Counted from the stretch's first letter, positions 9,196 to 18,291 are shown. The stretch is DNA of 33,284 nt from an uncultured Campylobacterales bacterium (GCA_903885085.1 CAISHH010000130.1:1-33284); one strand, 5' to 3'. The notes: generated by a model from the letters alone, not told the origin. Numbers and translations are program-made.

Positions 9196-9840
9196 ATGAT
9201 TCACACTTATATTCGTTCAGACAAAAATTTTGAAACTGCATATGAACAACTAAAGTTCATAAGTTTATATGCTAATAAAAAAGGGATAGTTGTAGACGAA
9301 GAATTCATAGACCAAAAATCTCAGAACAAACGCTTAGATGAAAGAGATGAAGTTGCTTCATACTTTAAACATGGAGCAGGCGGGACTCTTTTAGTTTATG
9401 ATACTTGGGTTTTGAGTACAAATATGGAAGATGCTGTTCAGATGTTTAGCTGTCTTCTTAAGAACTCTTATGAAGTCCACTTTGTAAAACAATCTGTTAT
9501 AATTACCCGCGAGAGTGATGTAATGCTTGTTTTAGGCCTTATCGACGAGCTACGACAAACTCTTCAGGATAACTCAAAGAAGTCTATAGGTAGACCTAAA
9601 GGGAGCCGATCATCATCAAAATTCGATCAATATCATAATGAGATTTTATCTCTTATAAAGTCAAATAAAACCGTAAGCGAAATCGCTCGGGTCTTACATG
9701 TAAGCCGCAGTTCTTTGAAGGATTACATAGAATCACGTGAGCTAAAAAATTTCGCTTCAGGTTACACAGTTCACGAAACACCAGTAAATGCCGAGGAAAT
9801 GGTGATAAACAAAATCACTTGCCCTCAAACAACCAAATAA
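9196..9840 (+). CDS. Serine-recombinase-fold protein with HTH, apparently catalytically dead; possible regulator
   Basis: 214 residues from ATG 9196 (AAGAGGAG thirteen bases upstream). The N-terminal half aligns by eye with the resolvase catalytic domain: TYIRSDKN for the YARVS region, LDERDEV for the first arginine region, TLLVYDTWVLSTNMEDA for the LDRLGR region, and IDELRQTL before the C-terminal part. The nucleophilic Ser position reads Asp by this alignment and both arginines of DRLGR are replaced, so strand exchange is unlikely. The C-terminal half has a GRPKGS basic patch and a helix-turn-helix (VSEIARVLHVSRSSLKDYI), as in Hin/resolvase DNA-binding domains. Lying nine bases before ccoG and behind a promoter with an inverted repeat, it looks like a recombinase turned transcription factor. 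That role is inference. Confidence 0.7.
   Translation: MIHTYIRSDKNFETAYEQLKFISLYANKKGIVVDEEFIDQKSQNKRLDERDEVASYFKHGAGGTLLVYDTWVLSTNMEDAVQMFSCLLKNSYEVHFVKQSVIITRESDVMLVLGLIDELRQTLQDNSKKSIGRPKGSRSSSKFDQYHNEILSLIKSNKTVSEIARVLHVSRSSLKDYIESRELKNFASGYTVHETPVNAEEMVINKITCPQTTK
9693..9704. repeat. CTTACATGTAAG palindrome, perfect copy
   Basis: Perfect copy within the helix-turn-helix region of the recombinase-like gene, read as LHVS in RVLHVSRSS. Confidence 0.85.
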
Positions 9841-9849
9841 GGAGAAACA

Positions 9850-11307
9850 ATGGCTACTATTGAAAAGCCCTTAAAAAAAGAAAAAGCTACCCCTTGGAGA
9901 ATGATGAGATACGTTGGATTTGGTATCGCAACGATCATCTCTCTTTCGATTCCATGGATCACGATGGATGGAAATCATCTATTTTTACTAAGTTTTGACA
10001 AACTCAAGCTTCACCTTGGATTTGTACAGTTTGATATGCAAGAGATGTATCTTATGCCATTTCTGCTGATGATTATGTTCCTTGGCGTCTTTGGTCTTAC
10101 AGTTCTTGGCGGACGTGTTTTTTGTGGATGGATCTGTCCTCAAACCGTATTTCGCGTTATCTACCGTGACTTAATCGAAACAAAAATCTTAGGTCTTCGC
10201 AAACGCATCAAAAATAAACAGCAAGAACCTGACATGAGTAAACCAGAAAACAAAGTCAAAAAGTTGATCGCTGTTCTCATCTGGATAGTTCTTGCAACTC
10301 TTGCAGCAGCTGACTTTATGTGGTTTTTCGTACCGCCTGAAGACTTTTTTGTTTATATGCAACATCCGAGTGATCACATGGTCGTTGTTGGCTTTTTGGC
10401 TGGTGTCGTCGCATTTTTAGTCTATGACATCATCTTCTTAAAAGAAAACTTTTGTGTTTATGTTTGTCCATACTCAAGAATCCAGTCGGTTCTTTACGAT
10501 GACGATACAGTTATGGCCATCTACAATCCTCACCGTGGAGGCGACATCTATAATGACGACAAAGAAAAACAGTTTACAAAACAAAAAGACCTTTTAGCAG
10601 TAAACCCAACGGCTGAGTGTACTGCGTGTGAAAGTTGTGTAACTGTTTGTCCTACACATATCGATATCCGTAAAGGTCTACAACTTGAATGTATCAACTG
10701 TCTTGAGTGTGTTGATGCATGTACAACGGTAATGGGAAATCTTGGAAAAGAGAGTCTAGTTGTTTGGTCAAGTGAGCATGAGATCTATGATCAAGGTAAA
10801 ACAAGATACTTCAGACCAAAGATCATTGGTTATGCTGTTATTTTGGTATTGCTTGCGGTCATCGTCGGAGTTATGGGAAGTAAAAAAGAGCATATGCTTT
10901 TAAATATCAATAAAGAAACTCGTCTTTACTCTGTAGAAAAAACTGTTGATGGAAAATATGATGTTAAAAACTCATATATATTCCTGTTGCAAAATACTCA
11001 AGATCAAAAGTACAAATTTTTCTTTGATATCATCCCGCCAAAAGGTATGGAAGGCAAAATCAAACTTGAACAACCTACAGGTCCGTTTGAAGTTTCACCT
11101 GACGTGAAAAAGAAAAAGATCGTCACACTGCATACAACTGACGAACTCGTAGATGATAAAACAAAAGATACTGTTATCCCTATCACTATCAAAGCATACG
11201 CTTTAGATAAAGATGGCAAGATCATAGATAAAATAGTTGTTTTCAGACAAGCAACATTTACTTACCCTCGTGAAGATATGCTCGTAAAAGAAACAGAAGG
11301 GAAGTAA
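9850..11307 (+). CDS. ccoG: Cytochrome c oxidase accessory protein CcoG
   Basis: Membrane iron-sulphur protein needed to assemble cbb3-type cytochrome oxidase (copper delivery/reduction is the proposed role). 485 residues with N-terminal hydrophobic helices, the CcoG/NapH-like motif GGRVFCGWICPQTVF, a second NFCVYVCPYSRIQS, then two 4Fe-4S sites: CTACESCVTVCP and CINCLECVDACT. The C-terminal third is the periplasmic Ig-like tail typical of CcoG, after another helix (IIGYAVILVLLAVIVGVMG). AAGGAG overlaps the stop of the preceding gene and sets the ATG at 9850. Its partner oxidase genes are not in this window. Confidence 0.95.
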   Translation: MATIEKPLKKEKATPWRMMRYVGFGIATIISLSIPWITMDGNHLFLLSFDKLKLHLGFVQFDMQEMYLMPFLLMIMFLGVFGLTVLGGRVFCGWICPQTVFRVIYRDLIETKILGLRKRIKNKQQEPDMSKPENKVKKLIAVLIWIVLATLAAADFMWFFVPPEDFFVYMQHPSDHMVVVGFLAGVVAFLVYDIIFLKENFCVYVCPYSRIQSVLYDDDTVMAIYNPHRGGDIYNDDKEKQFTKQKDLLAVNPTAECTACESCVTVCPTHIDIRKGLQLECINCLECVDACTTVMGNLGKESLVVWSSEHEIYDQGKTRYFRPKIIGYAVILVLLAVIVGVMGSKKEHMLLNINKETRLYSVEKTVDGKYDVKNSYIFLLQNTQDQKYKFFFDIIPPKGMEGKIKLEQPTGPFEVSPDVKKKKIVTLHTTDELVDDKTKDTVIPITIKAYALDKDGKIIDKIVVFRQATFTYPREDMLVKETEGK

Positions 11308-11314
11308 CCCTTCT
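11295..11314 (+). terminator. Hairpin overlapping the ccoG stop codon
   Basis: AGAAGGG (11295-11301), loop AAGTAA holding the stop codon, CCCTTCT (11308-11314), then CTTCTTTG. A short stem with a modest pyrimidine tail between convergent genes; probably a weak terminator. Confidence 0.45.
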
Positions 11315-11357
11315 CTTCTTTGTAGTGCTTTTTAGGAAAGGTGCATACTAAAAATAC

Positions 11358-13067
11358 TTACGCTTCTAACTTTCCCGCCAACTTTTTATAGCTCTGCGAA
11401 TTTTCCAATAATTCTTGATGTGTTCCACTTGCAACTATCTGACCAGCTTGAAATACAAGTATCTTGTCTGCATCTATTATAGTGCTGAGTCTATGTGCGA
11501 TGGTAATGGTGATCTTATCTTTTGCATAGTTTTTAAGCGCGTTTTGTATCCGTTTTTCACTCTCATTATCAAGTGCGGAAGTTGCTTCATCAAACAGTAA
11601 AAGTGAAGCATGTTTGTAGATGGCACGAGCGATGGCGATTCTCTGACGCTGACCGCCTGAGAGGTTTGCACCAAACTCTTCCATCATCGTGTCTATACCG
11701 TTTTCAAGCTTTGAAGTGAACTCCCATGCATCAGCAAGGCGAAGCGCTTCTTCTACTCTTTCTCGCTCTATCTCTTGCCCATACGCAACATTTGCTGCGA
11801 GTGAATCTTGAAAGATATACACACGTTGAGAGACTAGTGAGATGTGATGGCGAAGCGACTTCTGCGTATACTCTTTGATATCTCTGCCATTGATGCGAAT
11901 CTCTCCACTTGATGTCTCATAAAAACGAAGTATAAGATTTATAAGTGTACTTTTCCCGCCTCCACTATCGCCGACAAGTGCGATGTTTTGCCCATCTTTT
12001 GCACTAAAGTTTATATCTTTAAGCGCCTCTTTATTTCCATAAGAAAGGCTTACATGTAAGCCCTCTATGGAAGTGATATCTTCCTCTAAAACTAATTCGC
12101 CATCTTTGATCGCATTATCAATATCGAGCACTTCAAACACGCGCTCACTCGCAGCCACTGCATCTTGGATCTTTGAGTAAATAGAACCAATACGGCGAAT
12201 CGGCTGAAATACAAGCCCCACAGCCGTTAAAAATGCCGTAAACTCTCCTACTGTCATATGGTTGTTATACACTTCATGTCCACCTACGAAGATGACCGCC
12301 GCAAGTCCTCCGGCACCTATGACTTCCATGATAGGAGAGACAAGTTCACCCACATACACTGACTTCATATTTATCTTAAAAAAGTTCCAATTTTCCAAAG
12401 AAAAGCGCTTCATCTCATACGCTTCTGTTGCGTTTGCTTTTATGATCTCGCTGTTATTAAAAACCTCTGTCAGTCTTGTCATAACATCGGCATTTTTCGC
12501 TTGTGAACGGTGGGAATACTTTTTCAGCTTTCTAGTAACTGCCATTAAAGGATAGATAATCAGAGGAACCAATATAAGCGAGTAAAAGGCAAGTTTTGGA
12601 TTCAAATAGATCACATATCCGATGAGAGCAATAACGGTAATACCCTCACGAAAGAGTTCAGGAAGCATATTTGAGACAAAATACTGAATACGACCAATAT
12701 CATTTGTCACGCGAGAGATAAGCTCTCCACTGCGATTGAGATATAAAAAACTCATATCCATTGAGATGATCTTTTCTAAAAGAATCTCTCTAAAACGGCT
12801 CACAATATGCATCCCAATATAGTCCATATACACTGATTGTACATACCGTCCTAAAGCTTTTATGACATATATACTAAGCATTCCAAGTGGAATAAAATAG
12901 AGCATACTCTCATCGCGTTTAATAAACATATCATCCATCAAAGGCTTCATAATCTGTGCTGTTGCCGTTGTTGCGACAACTGTCAAAATGATGCCTATGA
13001 GTACATAAATATATTGGAGTTTGTACTCTTTGATATAGGGTAAATAACGCTTATAGATTTTTTTCAA
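11358..13067 (-). CDS. msbA: MsbA-type ABC transporter (lipid A / lipid-linked glycan flippase)
   Basis: 569-residue half-transporter: six-helix membrane domain at residues about 15-310, then an ATPase domain with Walker A (GDSGGGKSTL), Q-loop (LVSQRVYIFQDS), signature LSGGQRQRIAIARAI, Walker B (LLLFDEATSALD) and the switch histidine (IAHRLSTI). MsbA flips lipid A-core across the inner membrane as a homodimer; the setting among LPS genes supports that, though substrate cannot be proved from sequence. The start is TTG at 13067 with AAAGG upstream. It lies nine bases after the MdoB/LTA-synthase-like gene and is probably in its operon. A perfect CTTACATGTAAG copy (12049) codes LHVS at the entry to the ATPase domain. 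Confidence 0.88.
   Translation of the reverse strand: MKKIYKRYLPYIKEYKLQYIYVLIGIILTVVATTATAQIMKPLMDDMFIKRDESMLYFIPLGMLSIYVIKALGRYVQSVYMDYIGMHIVSRFREILLEKIISMDMSFLYLNRSGELISRVTNDIGRIQYFVSNMLPELFREGITVIALIGYVIYLNPKLAFYSLILVPLIIYPLMAVTRKLKKYSHRSQAKNADVMTRLTEVFNNSEIIKANATEAYEMKRFSLENWNFFKINMKSVYVGELVSPIMEVIGAGGLAAVIFVGGHEVYNNHMTVGEFTAFLTAVGLVFQPIRRIGSIYSKIQDAVAASERVFEVLDIDNAIKDGELVLEEDITSIEGLHVSLSYGNKEALKDINFSAKDGQNIALVGDSGGGKSTLINLILRFYETSSGEIRINGRDIKEYTQKSLRHHISLVSQRVYIFQDSLAANVAYGQEIERERVEEALRLADAWEFTSKLENGIDTMMEEFGANLSGGQRQRIAIARAIYKHASLLLFDEATSALDNESEKRIQNALKNYAKDKITITIAHRLSTIIDADKILVFQAGQIVASGTHQELLENSQSYKKLAGKLEA
12049..12060. repeat. CTTACATGTAAG palindrome, perfect copy
   Basis: Perfect copy in the msbA-type gene, read on the minus strand as LHVS (EGLHVSLSYG), just before the first strand of the ATPase domain. 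Confidence 0.85.
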
Positions 13068-13076
13068 ACTTTGCCT

Positions 13077-15065
13077 TTATTTTTGCGATTTTATTAAGTA
13101 TTCCGTCACTGCCAAAGCAGCTTTATACTGCGTGTCACACTCTTTTTGCAAGGCAGTTTTTGGCTGAGTCGCTTTAAATCCACCATCATTTGCAATAAGC
13201 ACTCCTTCATCATTAAATCCGCAGTGAAGTCTGCTCTTATCTAAAAGATTTGTTCCTATGGCTGTATATTTTGCATTTGAAAGTGTAAGATTATACAGAG
13301 TTGGGAAGATGTCCTTATCTGAACCTGCCACTTTCATATCTGCTCCATCCATTTTATGCTTCAAAGTAGGTGGCAAATAGAGATAAAAAGGAATTCGTTT
13401 CGTTTGCGTATAATAATCATCATAATGCATAGCGCCTTCAACAGTGTTGTTATCGCCCGTAATGGCTACAACGGTGTTATCTTTAAGCGGTGAAGATTTG
13501 ATAGCATCCATAAACTGTCCAACCATATCTAGCGCATACTGATAATCCTGAAATCTTTGATGATTCAAAGCAAGATCGCCGACAAGATGTTTTTTCAGAT
13601 CATCTGAAAATGTCAAATTCTTACTCGGATAATTCACATCCAACTTATATGGAGGATGATTATTTGTAGTCATTACTACGATCAAGAGCGGTTTTTTTGC
13701 TTCTTTGAGTTTTGCTAACACAAACTGGTGCAGATATTTATCATATACACCCCAATCGTGTGAGACCTTTGTCTCATCTAGATGCAGTGTTGCTATGATA
13801 TTAGCTTTACCATACACATGGTCAAACCCTTGGCGAGCGAAAAATGCTCCCACATTTCTCCAAGAAAGATCTCCGCCATAGATAAACATCGTTTCATATC
13901 CGGCTTTTTGGTATACCTTTGCACTTGCCTGAGAAAAAGAGGTGTTAAGATAGCTACTTTGTCCAAAAGGAGTAGAGTTTGGACGTGCTGTGATGTTAAG
14001 CATCAAAGGTTCTAAATCGACAATAGTTCCATTTGAAGTGGAGATAAAATTTGAGAAAAGATAATCTGCATCAAAATGTTTTTTTAAAGCACGCATAATG
14101 TCAAAACTCTCACTTTGATACGCCAAAATCGGCATCCCAAAACTCTCCACAACTTGAAGCACCACATTTGGATGATTTTTTTCTAGGTATGCATCATGAG
14201 GTGTTTCATAGACGATATTTGATAAAAGATCTTTTTCATTGATCACTTTTTTACCCGTTTGCACTCTAAAAGCTTCTGGCATTTTGCCGCTGTAACCGCT
14301 CATCTTTATAAGGTCATAATTACCGCTTTTACTTTTTTCGTACTGATCCTCAGCTTTTATCATTGCATGCACAGCGTTTTGCGGGAGTTTATTTATCACA
14401 GGATCGGTTGAAACTTCTGGAATATACACAGCCAAAGGAAAAAGCCCGATAGAACCTCGCACCGCTAAAAACACGACCAAGAAAAGCGCTACAAAGAAAC
14501 CACTTTGTTTAAAAAAATGCCAATCTTTTTGTTTTACATCTTTTGTATCTTTTATAAATTTATGAATTGCGTAGTATCCAACTCCAATATATAAGGTTGT
14601 AAAAATTCCATATAACCAAAGGTTGTAATTTTTTTGTGCTATCTCAAAAAGTGCTTTTGTATCATCATCAAAAACACCAAATACCATCAAAGTAAGGTGA
14701 TCGCCAAAAAATGAAAAGTAGCTAACATCTGTCATAATAAGTGCAGAAAGAATTACAAAGATCAGAAAAAAGTAAAACTTAAAAAAGCTATTTACAAGGG
14801 TGTTTAAAAACCGAAGCCGAAAAATCCACAAAAGAAAAAGTACAAGTACGGGCATAGCAAAGGTGTAGCCCAAAGCACTTACATCAAGACGAAAACCTAA
14901 AAAAAATGCATCAAAAAGCTCTGTTGCACTGTATTTTGCATCCATGCCATAACGTACAAAAAAGTAAACGCGAACCAAGGTTAACATCAATAAAAAAAGA
15001 AGTTCGACCTTCAAAAACAGCTTCAACTGATGAAGCAAAAATGAGAAATGTTGAGTTTTATTCAT
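13077..15065 (-). CDS. LTA synthase / MdoB-like phosphoglycerol (or phosphoethanolamine) transferase
   Basis: 662 residues from ATG 15065 (MNKTQHFSF). Five or so N-terminal transmembrane helices (to about residue 215) are followed by a periplasmic alkaline-phosphatase-fold sulfatase domain: VVLQVVESFGMP (first metal site), STSNGTIVDLEPLML (region of the nucleophilic Thr), FIYGGDLSW, TTNNHPPY and VVAITGDNNT (second metal site with DN). This is the COG1368 family, which moves phosphoglycerol or related head groups from phospholipid to a glycan; in Gram-negatives the acceptor may be periplasmic glucan or LPS. The frame is open up to 15137, but the extension includes no plausible ribosome site. 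Upstream of msbA in the same direction. Substrate uncertain. Confidence 0.82.
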   Translation of the reverse strand: MNKTQHFSFLLHQLKLFLKVELLFLLMLTLVRVYFFVRYGMDAKYSATELFDAFFLGFRLDVSALGYTFAMPVLVLFLLWIFRLRFLNTLVNSFFKFYFFLIFVILSALIMTDVSYFSFFGDHLTLMVFGVFDDDTKALFEIAQKNYNLWLYGIFTTLYIGVGYYAIHKFIKDTKDVKQKDWHFFKQSGFFVALFLVVFLAVRGSIGLFPLAVYIPEVSTDPVINKLPQNAVHAMIKAEDQYEKSKSGNYDLIKMSGYSGKMPEAFRVQTGKKVINEKDLLSNIVYETPHDAYLEKNHPNVVLQVVESFGMPILAYQSESFDIMRALKKHFDADYLFSNFISTSNGTIVDLEPLMLNITARPNSTPFGQSSYLNTSFSQASAKVYQKAGYETMFIYGGDLSWRNVGAFFARQGFDHVYGKANIIATLHLDETKVSHDWGVYDKYLHQFVLAKLKEAKKPLLIVVMTTNNHPPYKLDVNYPSKNLTFSDDLKKHLVGDLALNHQRFQDYQYALDMVGQFMDAIKSSPLKDNTVVAITGDNNTVEGAMHYDDYYTQTKRIPFYLYLPPTLKHKMDGADMKVAGSDKDIFPTLYNLTLSNAKYTAIGTNLLDKSRLHCGFNDEGVLIANDGGFKATQPKTALQKECDTQYKAALAVTEYLIKSQK

Positions 15066-15092
15066 ACGCAATTCTATCCTAAAGATGATTTG

Positions 15093-15104
15093 CTTACATG
15101 TAAG
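15093..15104. repeat. CTTACATGTAAG palindrome, perfect copy, intergenic
   Basis: The only perfect copy that lies between genes: it is in the 100-base divergent gap between the MdoB-like gene and the antitoxin gene, 28 bases upstream of the former start. Confidence 0.85.
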
Positions 15105-15165
15105 CGATTTAAAAATTTTATCTGAATTTAGATACAATTTTACGAATATAGTGCAAAGGATTACG

Positions 15166-15465
15166 ATGCAAACGATTAGATTGGAAGTTGAAGATTCAAA
15201 ACTTGAAACAGTTTTAAATATAATTCAAAATCTCAAAGAGAGTCTCATTACAAAGTATGAAATTTCAAATGATGGACAAGAGTTTAGCGAGGATATAGTA
15301 AACAATTCAGAAGATAGTATCTATGACAAATTTTTACAAATCAGTAAAAATGAAGCTGCTGCTCGAGTCACTCAGGCAGTCGAAGAAGTAAAAAGTAACA
15401 AAGCCACTCTTTTCAATCAAGAAGAGTATGACAATGATATGAATAAGTTTATGAAGAGTCTTTAG
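15166..15465 (+). CDS. Antitoxin of a RelE/ParE-type toxin-antitoxin pair
   Basis: 99-residue acidic protein (MQTIRLEVEDSKLETVLNII), with AAGGA five bases before ATG 15166 and a TACAAT-like -10 around 15133. The N-terminal beta strand plus helix followed by an acidic, flexible tail with many Glu/Asp/Asn is the usual build of small antitoxins that both bind operator DNA and wrap the toxin. The TAG stop abuts the toxin GTG with no gap, so the two are translated together. Family name is not certain from sequence; the assignment rests on the partner and the layout. Confidence 0.75.
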   Translation: MQTIRLEVEDSKLETVLNIIQNLKESLITKYEISNDGQEFSEDIVNNSEDSIYDKFLQISKNEAAARVTQAVEEVKSNKATLFNQEEYDNDMNKFMKSL

Positions 15466-15744
15466 GTGACGATACAAAGAAGACAAGAGTATTTAAGTGC
15501 ATTAAAAGCTATAATTTTCTTTATTTCAAAAGATAGTAAAAATAAAGCTCTCAATTTTAAAAATCAATTAGACAATAAAATAGGGGAATTGATCCATTTT
15601 CCTTATAAATTTCAGCAATCAAAAAATCATAATGATGCAGATGTAAGAGATATGACTTTTAAAGGCTACACCATTACATATCTGGTCGAACATCAAAAAG
15701 ATAGAATTGTAATTCTTGATATTTATAAATGGATCGACAAATAA
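15466..15744 (+). CDS. RelE/ParE-family toxin
   Basis: 92 residues starting at GTG 15466. Pattern of the RelE/ParE fold: N-terminal helices (YLSALKAIIFFISKDSKNKALNFKNQLDNKI), the PYKFQQS linker, then RDMTFKGYTITYLVEHQKDRIVILDIYKW, matching the strand series with conserved Arg and a hydrophobic-Tyr end. Such toxins cut mRNA on the ribosome or poison gyrase; which applies here is not visible. Basic and immediately downstream of its antitoxin. The pair sits where the msbA/MdoB-like block changes to the glycan cluster, a common place for small mobile additions. Confidence 0.82.
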   Translation: MTIQRRQEYLSALKAIIFFISKDSKNKALNFKNQLDNKIGELIHFPYKFQQSKNHNDADVRDMTFKGYTITYLVEHQKDRIVILDIYKWIDK

Positions 15745-15768
15745 ATTTATTTCAAAAAAAGAGAGAAA

Positions 15769-16635
15769 ATGAAGAAAAAGATATTAGTCACCGGTGGAGC
15801 TGGATTTGTTGGAAGCCATCTTTGTGAAAGATTGGCTCAGGATGAAAACAATGAGGTTTACTCTCTTGACAATTACTTTACTGGTAGTAAAGCGAATCAT
15901 GTCCCAAATGTCACCTATATCGAGGGGCTAACAGCAGACATTGCAGAACTTATCACTTTTACTCCAGATATGGTCTATCATTTGGGAGAATACTCAAGAG
16001 TTGAGCAGAGTTTTGATGACATCGAAAAAGTTTGGAAATTTAACAAAGATGGTATTTTCGCTGTTTTAGAGTTTGTGCGCCGTGCTGGCTGTAAGATCCT
16101 CTACGCAGGAAGCTCTACAAAGTTTGGTGATGGCGGACTAGGACGTAGTGCTTCTCCATACGCTTGGACAAAAGCGACAAACACAGAACTTGTCATGAAC
16201 TACGGAAACTGGTTCAATGTCCCTTATGCAATCACCTATTTCTATAATGTCTATGGACCTCGCGAGATCCAAACTGGCAAGTATGCAACCCTCATCGCTC
16301 TTTTTAAAGAGAAGATGAAAAATGGCGAACCACTTACAATTGTAAGCCCAGGAAATCAAAAAAGAAACTTCACGCATATAGATGATATCATCAACGGTTT
16401 GATTCTTGTGGGAGAAAATGGTTATGGCGATGAGTTTGGTATAGGAAGTCCTGAAGCGTACAGCATCAAAGAGATCGCTGAGATGTTTGGCGCCAATATT
16501 GAGATGCTTCCAGAACGTGCTGGAAACCGCATGACAGCTGATGTCATGACTGCTAAAACAGAAGCACTTGGATGGAAGCCGACACGTACTATTGGAAAGT
16601 ATATAGAAGAGTTAAGAATGAAAGAGTGGAGATAG
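15769..16635 (+). CDS. NAD-dependent sugar-nucleotide epimerase/dehydratase (extended SDR)
   Basis: 288 residues. Rossmann motif GGAGFVGSHL, cofactor-binding SLDNYFTG, then LYAGSSTKFGDG with Ser, the catalytic pair YAWTK, and FYNVYGPRE. C-terminal part (RNFTHIDDIINGLIL, YSIKEIAEMFG, LGWKPTRTIGKYIEEL) binds the sugar nucleotide, as in UDP-glucose 4-epimerase and UDP-glucuronate decarboxylase relatives. It makes a precursor for the glycan assembled by the following transferases. It is at the short end of the family, so the exact reaction is not assigned. ATG 15769 follows a purine-rich AAGAGAGAAA leader similar to that before the O-antigen ligase. Confidence 0.88.
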   Translation: MKKKILVTGGAGFVGSHLCERLAQDENNEVYSLDNYFTGSKANHVPNVTYIEGLTADIAELITFTPDMVYHLGEYSRVEQSFDDIEKVWKFNKDGIFAVLEFVRRAGCKILYAGSSTKFGDGGLGRSASPYAWTKATNTELVMNYGNWFNVPYAITYFYNVYGPREIQTGKYATLIALFKEKMKNGEPLTIVSPGNQKRNFTHIDDIINGLILVGENGYGDEFGIGSPEAYSIKEIAEMFGANIEMLPERAGNRMTADVMTAKTEALGWKPTRTIGKYIEELRMKEWR

Positions 16636-16646
16636 CGAGTATAGAT

Positions 16647-16953
16647 GTGAGAGGTTTTACGAAGGTGGTTGAGAGTGAAAAGATAAAGAGGCAATAATCC
16701 AGCTTGCAAAAAAAGCATCAAAACGAATAATAAAATTTTAGCTTTTGGAAGCAGAGTCAACGGTCAAGCGCACGAAACGAGTGATCTTGACCTTGTCGTA
16801 GTTGCAAATGATAAAAAGAAGATAGCCTAGGATGATCTTTTGGATTTTAAGGAAAGCTTGCAAAACTCAAATATTTTAATCATCGTACAAGTTTTTGACT
16901 GGTATAAAATAATTCACAAGAGAGAAAATGAAAAACATAATCAATCAGTTTAA
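16647..16953 (+). pseudogene. Broken MNT-type nucleotidyltransferase
   Basis: Three successive frames together read like one small nucleotidyltransferase: VRGFTKVVESEKIKRQ from GTG 16647, then EAIIQLAKKASKRIIK from 16688, then LAFGSRVNGQAHETSDLDLV from 16738, interrupted by TAG at 16828-16830 and resuming with DDLLDFKESLQNSNILIIVQ, VFDW. The GS...DLDL motif is that of the MNT family, usually half of a HEPN/MNT toxin-antitoxin pair. Two frame changes (around 16688 and within 16731-16740) and one nonsense codon make it a clear remnant. No HEPN partner is visible. Its tail runs into the start of the O-antigen ligase gene. This remnant fills the 292-base gap between the epimerase and ligase genes. 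Confidence 0.75.
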
Positions 16954-18184
16954 AACTATCAATTTAGACAAAATTTTCTTTTATAGTCTCATCCTTTTTG
17001 CATTTACTATGCCATTATCTCGGGCAGCTATTAGCTTTTTTGGGATTCTCTTTATCGTTTTATATATAATTGAAGGCAACTTCAGAGAAAAATTTCTTTT
17101 TATTAAAAATTCGTCGGCTTTAAAAGGCATTTTATTCTTTATACTTTTTGAATCGCTTACATTTTTTTATTCGCAAGATCAAGCGCAAGCAGTGAAAGTA
17201 TTGCAAGATTATTTTTTTTGGCTTCCTGTTTTAGCGTTGAGCTACAAGATTAAGAAAGAGCATATACAGCCTATTATTACCTCATTTTTATTTGGTATGT
17301 TTGTGAGTGAAATACTCGCATATATTATCTTTTTTGACATCTACCCTTTCAATGGAAGGACTCCTGATTATCCAAGTCCTTTTATGTTCCACATCGACTA
17401 CAGTGTATTTTTGGCTTTCACATCTATCTTACTTCTCAATAGACTTTTCTCTAAAGCCTACACAAACAAAGAAAAGTTTTTTATTTTGATCTTCTTTTCA
17501 ACAGTTACGCTCAATCTTATGATATCCGTCGGAAGGACTGGACAACTTGCATATTTGATTGCATTATTTGTCTTAAGCATCTTACATTATAGGATTTCAT
17601 TCAAATCGTTATTTGTTTTTATGTCGATCTCATTTTTACTATTTTTTAGTGCTTACAAAATATTACCTATATTTGAAAACCGTGTAAATATGGCAAAATC
17701 CGACCTCGTACAACTCTCGCACAGTAACTTTAACACATCTTGGGGACTACGCGCTGCGTTTTGGATCATAACGTATGATGCCCTGAAAGAAAACCCACTT
17801 TTTGGTGTTGGCATAGGCGACTACAAACTAGAAGCTGCTCGTATAGTAAAAGAGCGAGTACCAAATACTATAAACTTTAGCCAAGCCACGAAAGAATGGA
17901 TTACGGATAACCACTACCATAACCAATACCTTATGATTTTAGTCCAATCTGGAATTGTTGGCTTTTTTCTTATGTTTTTTATGTTTTACACTTTATTTCA
18001 AATGAAAATTGAAGATAAAGAGATGAATGATCTCAAAATAGTCTTTTTGACTATCTTTCTAGTCTCATTTATAGCAGAACCTCTATGGATGAAGCAATTT
18101 ACAATGGCATTGTTTGTACTTTATCTAGGTATGTTTATTTCTCAGAAAAATGAACAATTAGAACACAATAATATTCGACAATAA
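16928..18184 (+). CDS. O-antigen ligase / Wzy-type membrane protein
   Basis: 418 residues, about ten to twelve hydrophobic helices. The long periplasmic loop in the second half has the conserved Wzy_C features: NTSWGLRAAFWIITYDALKE, NPLFGVGIGDYK and NHYHNQYLMILVQSGIVGF, the last with the essential His. Ligases of this family move the undecaprenyl-linked O-chain onto lipid A-core in the periplasm; a polymerase (Wzy) reading is possible because the two share the fold. Position after an epimerase and before glycosyltransferases supports ligase. ATG 16928 follows AAGAGAGAAA. Confidence 0.87.
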   Translation: MKNIINQFKTINLDKIFFYSLILFAFTMPLSRAAISFFGILFIVLYIIEGNFREKFLFIKNSSALKGILFFILFESLTFFYSQDQAQAVKVLQDYFFWLPVLALSYKIKKEHIQPIITSFLFGMFVSEILAYIIFFDIYPFNGRTPDYPSPFMFHIDYSVFLAFTSILLLNRLFSKAYTNKEKFFILIFFSTVTLNLMISVGRTGQLAYLIALFVLSILHYRISFKSLFVFMSISFLLFFSAYKILPIFENRVNMAKSDLVQLSHSNFNTSWGLRAAFWIITYDALKENPLFGVGIGDYKLEAARIVKERVPNTINFSQATKEWITDNHYHNQYLMILVQSGIVGFFLMFFMFYTLFQMKIEDKEMNDLKIVFLTIFLVSFIAEPLWMKQFTMALFVLYLGMFISQKNEQLEHNNIRQ

Positions 18185-18291
18185 GAGATTCAACATGACA
18201 ACAAGTATTATAATTTCAGCAACTAAAGATGTTGTTGTACAGAAATCTAAAAGAAAAAATCTTATAATTTATTATCTAAAAGGAGTTAGCC

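Noticed and set aside
15466-15744. Annotating the toxin from a later ATG
   Set aside because: The GTG at 15466 directly abuts the antitoxin stop and keeps the full N-terminal helices; the next in-frame Met is far inside the domain.
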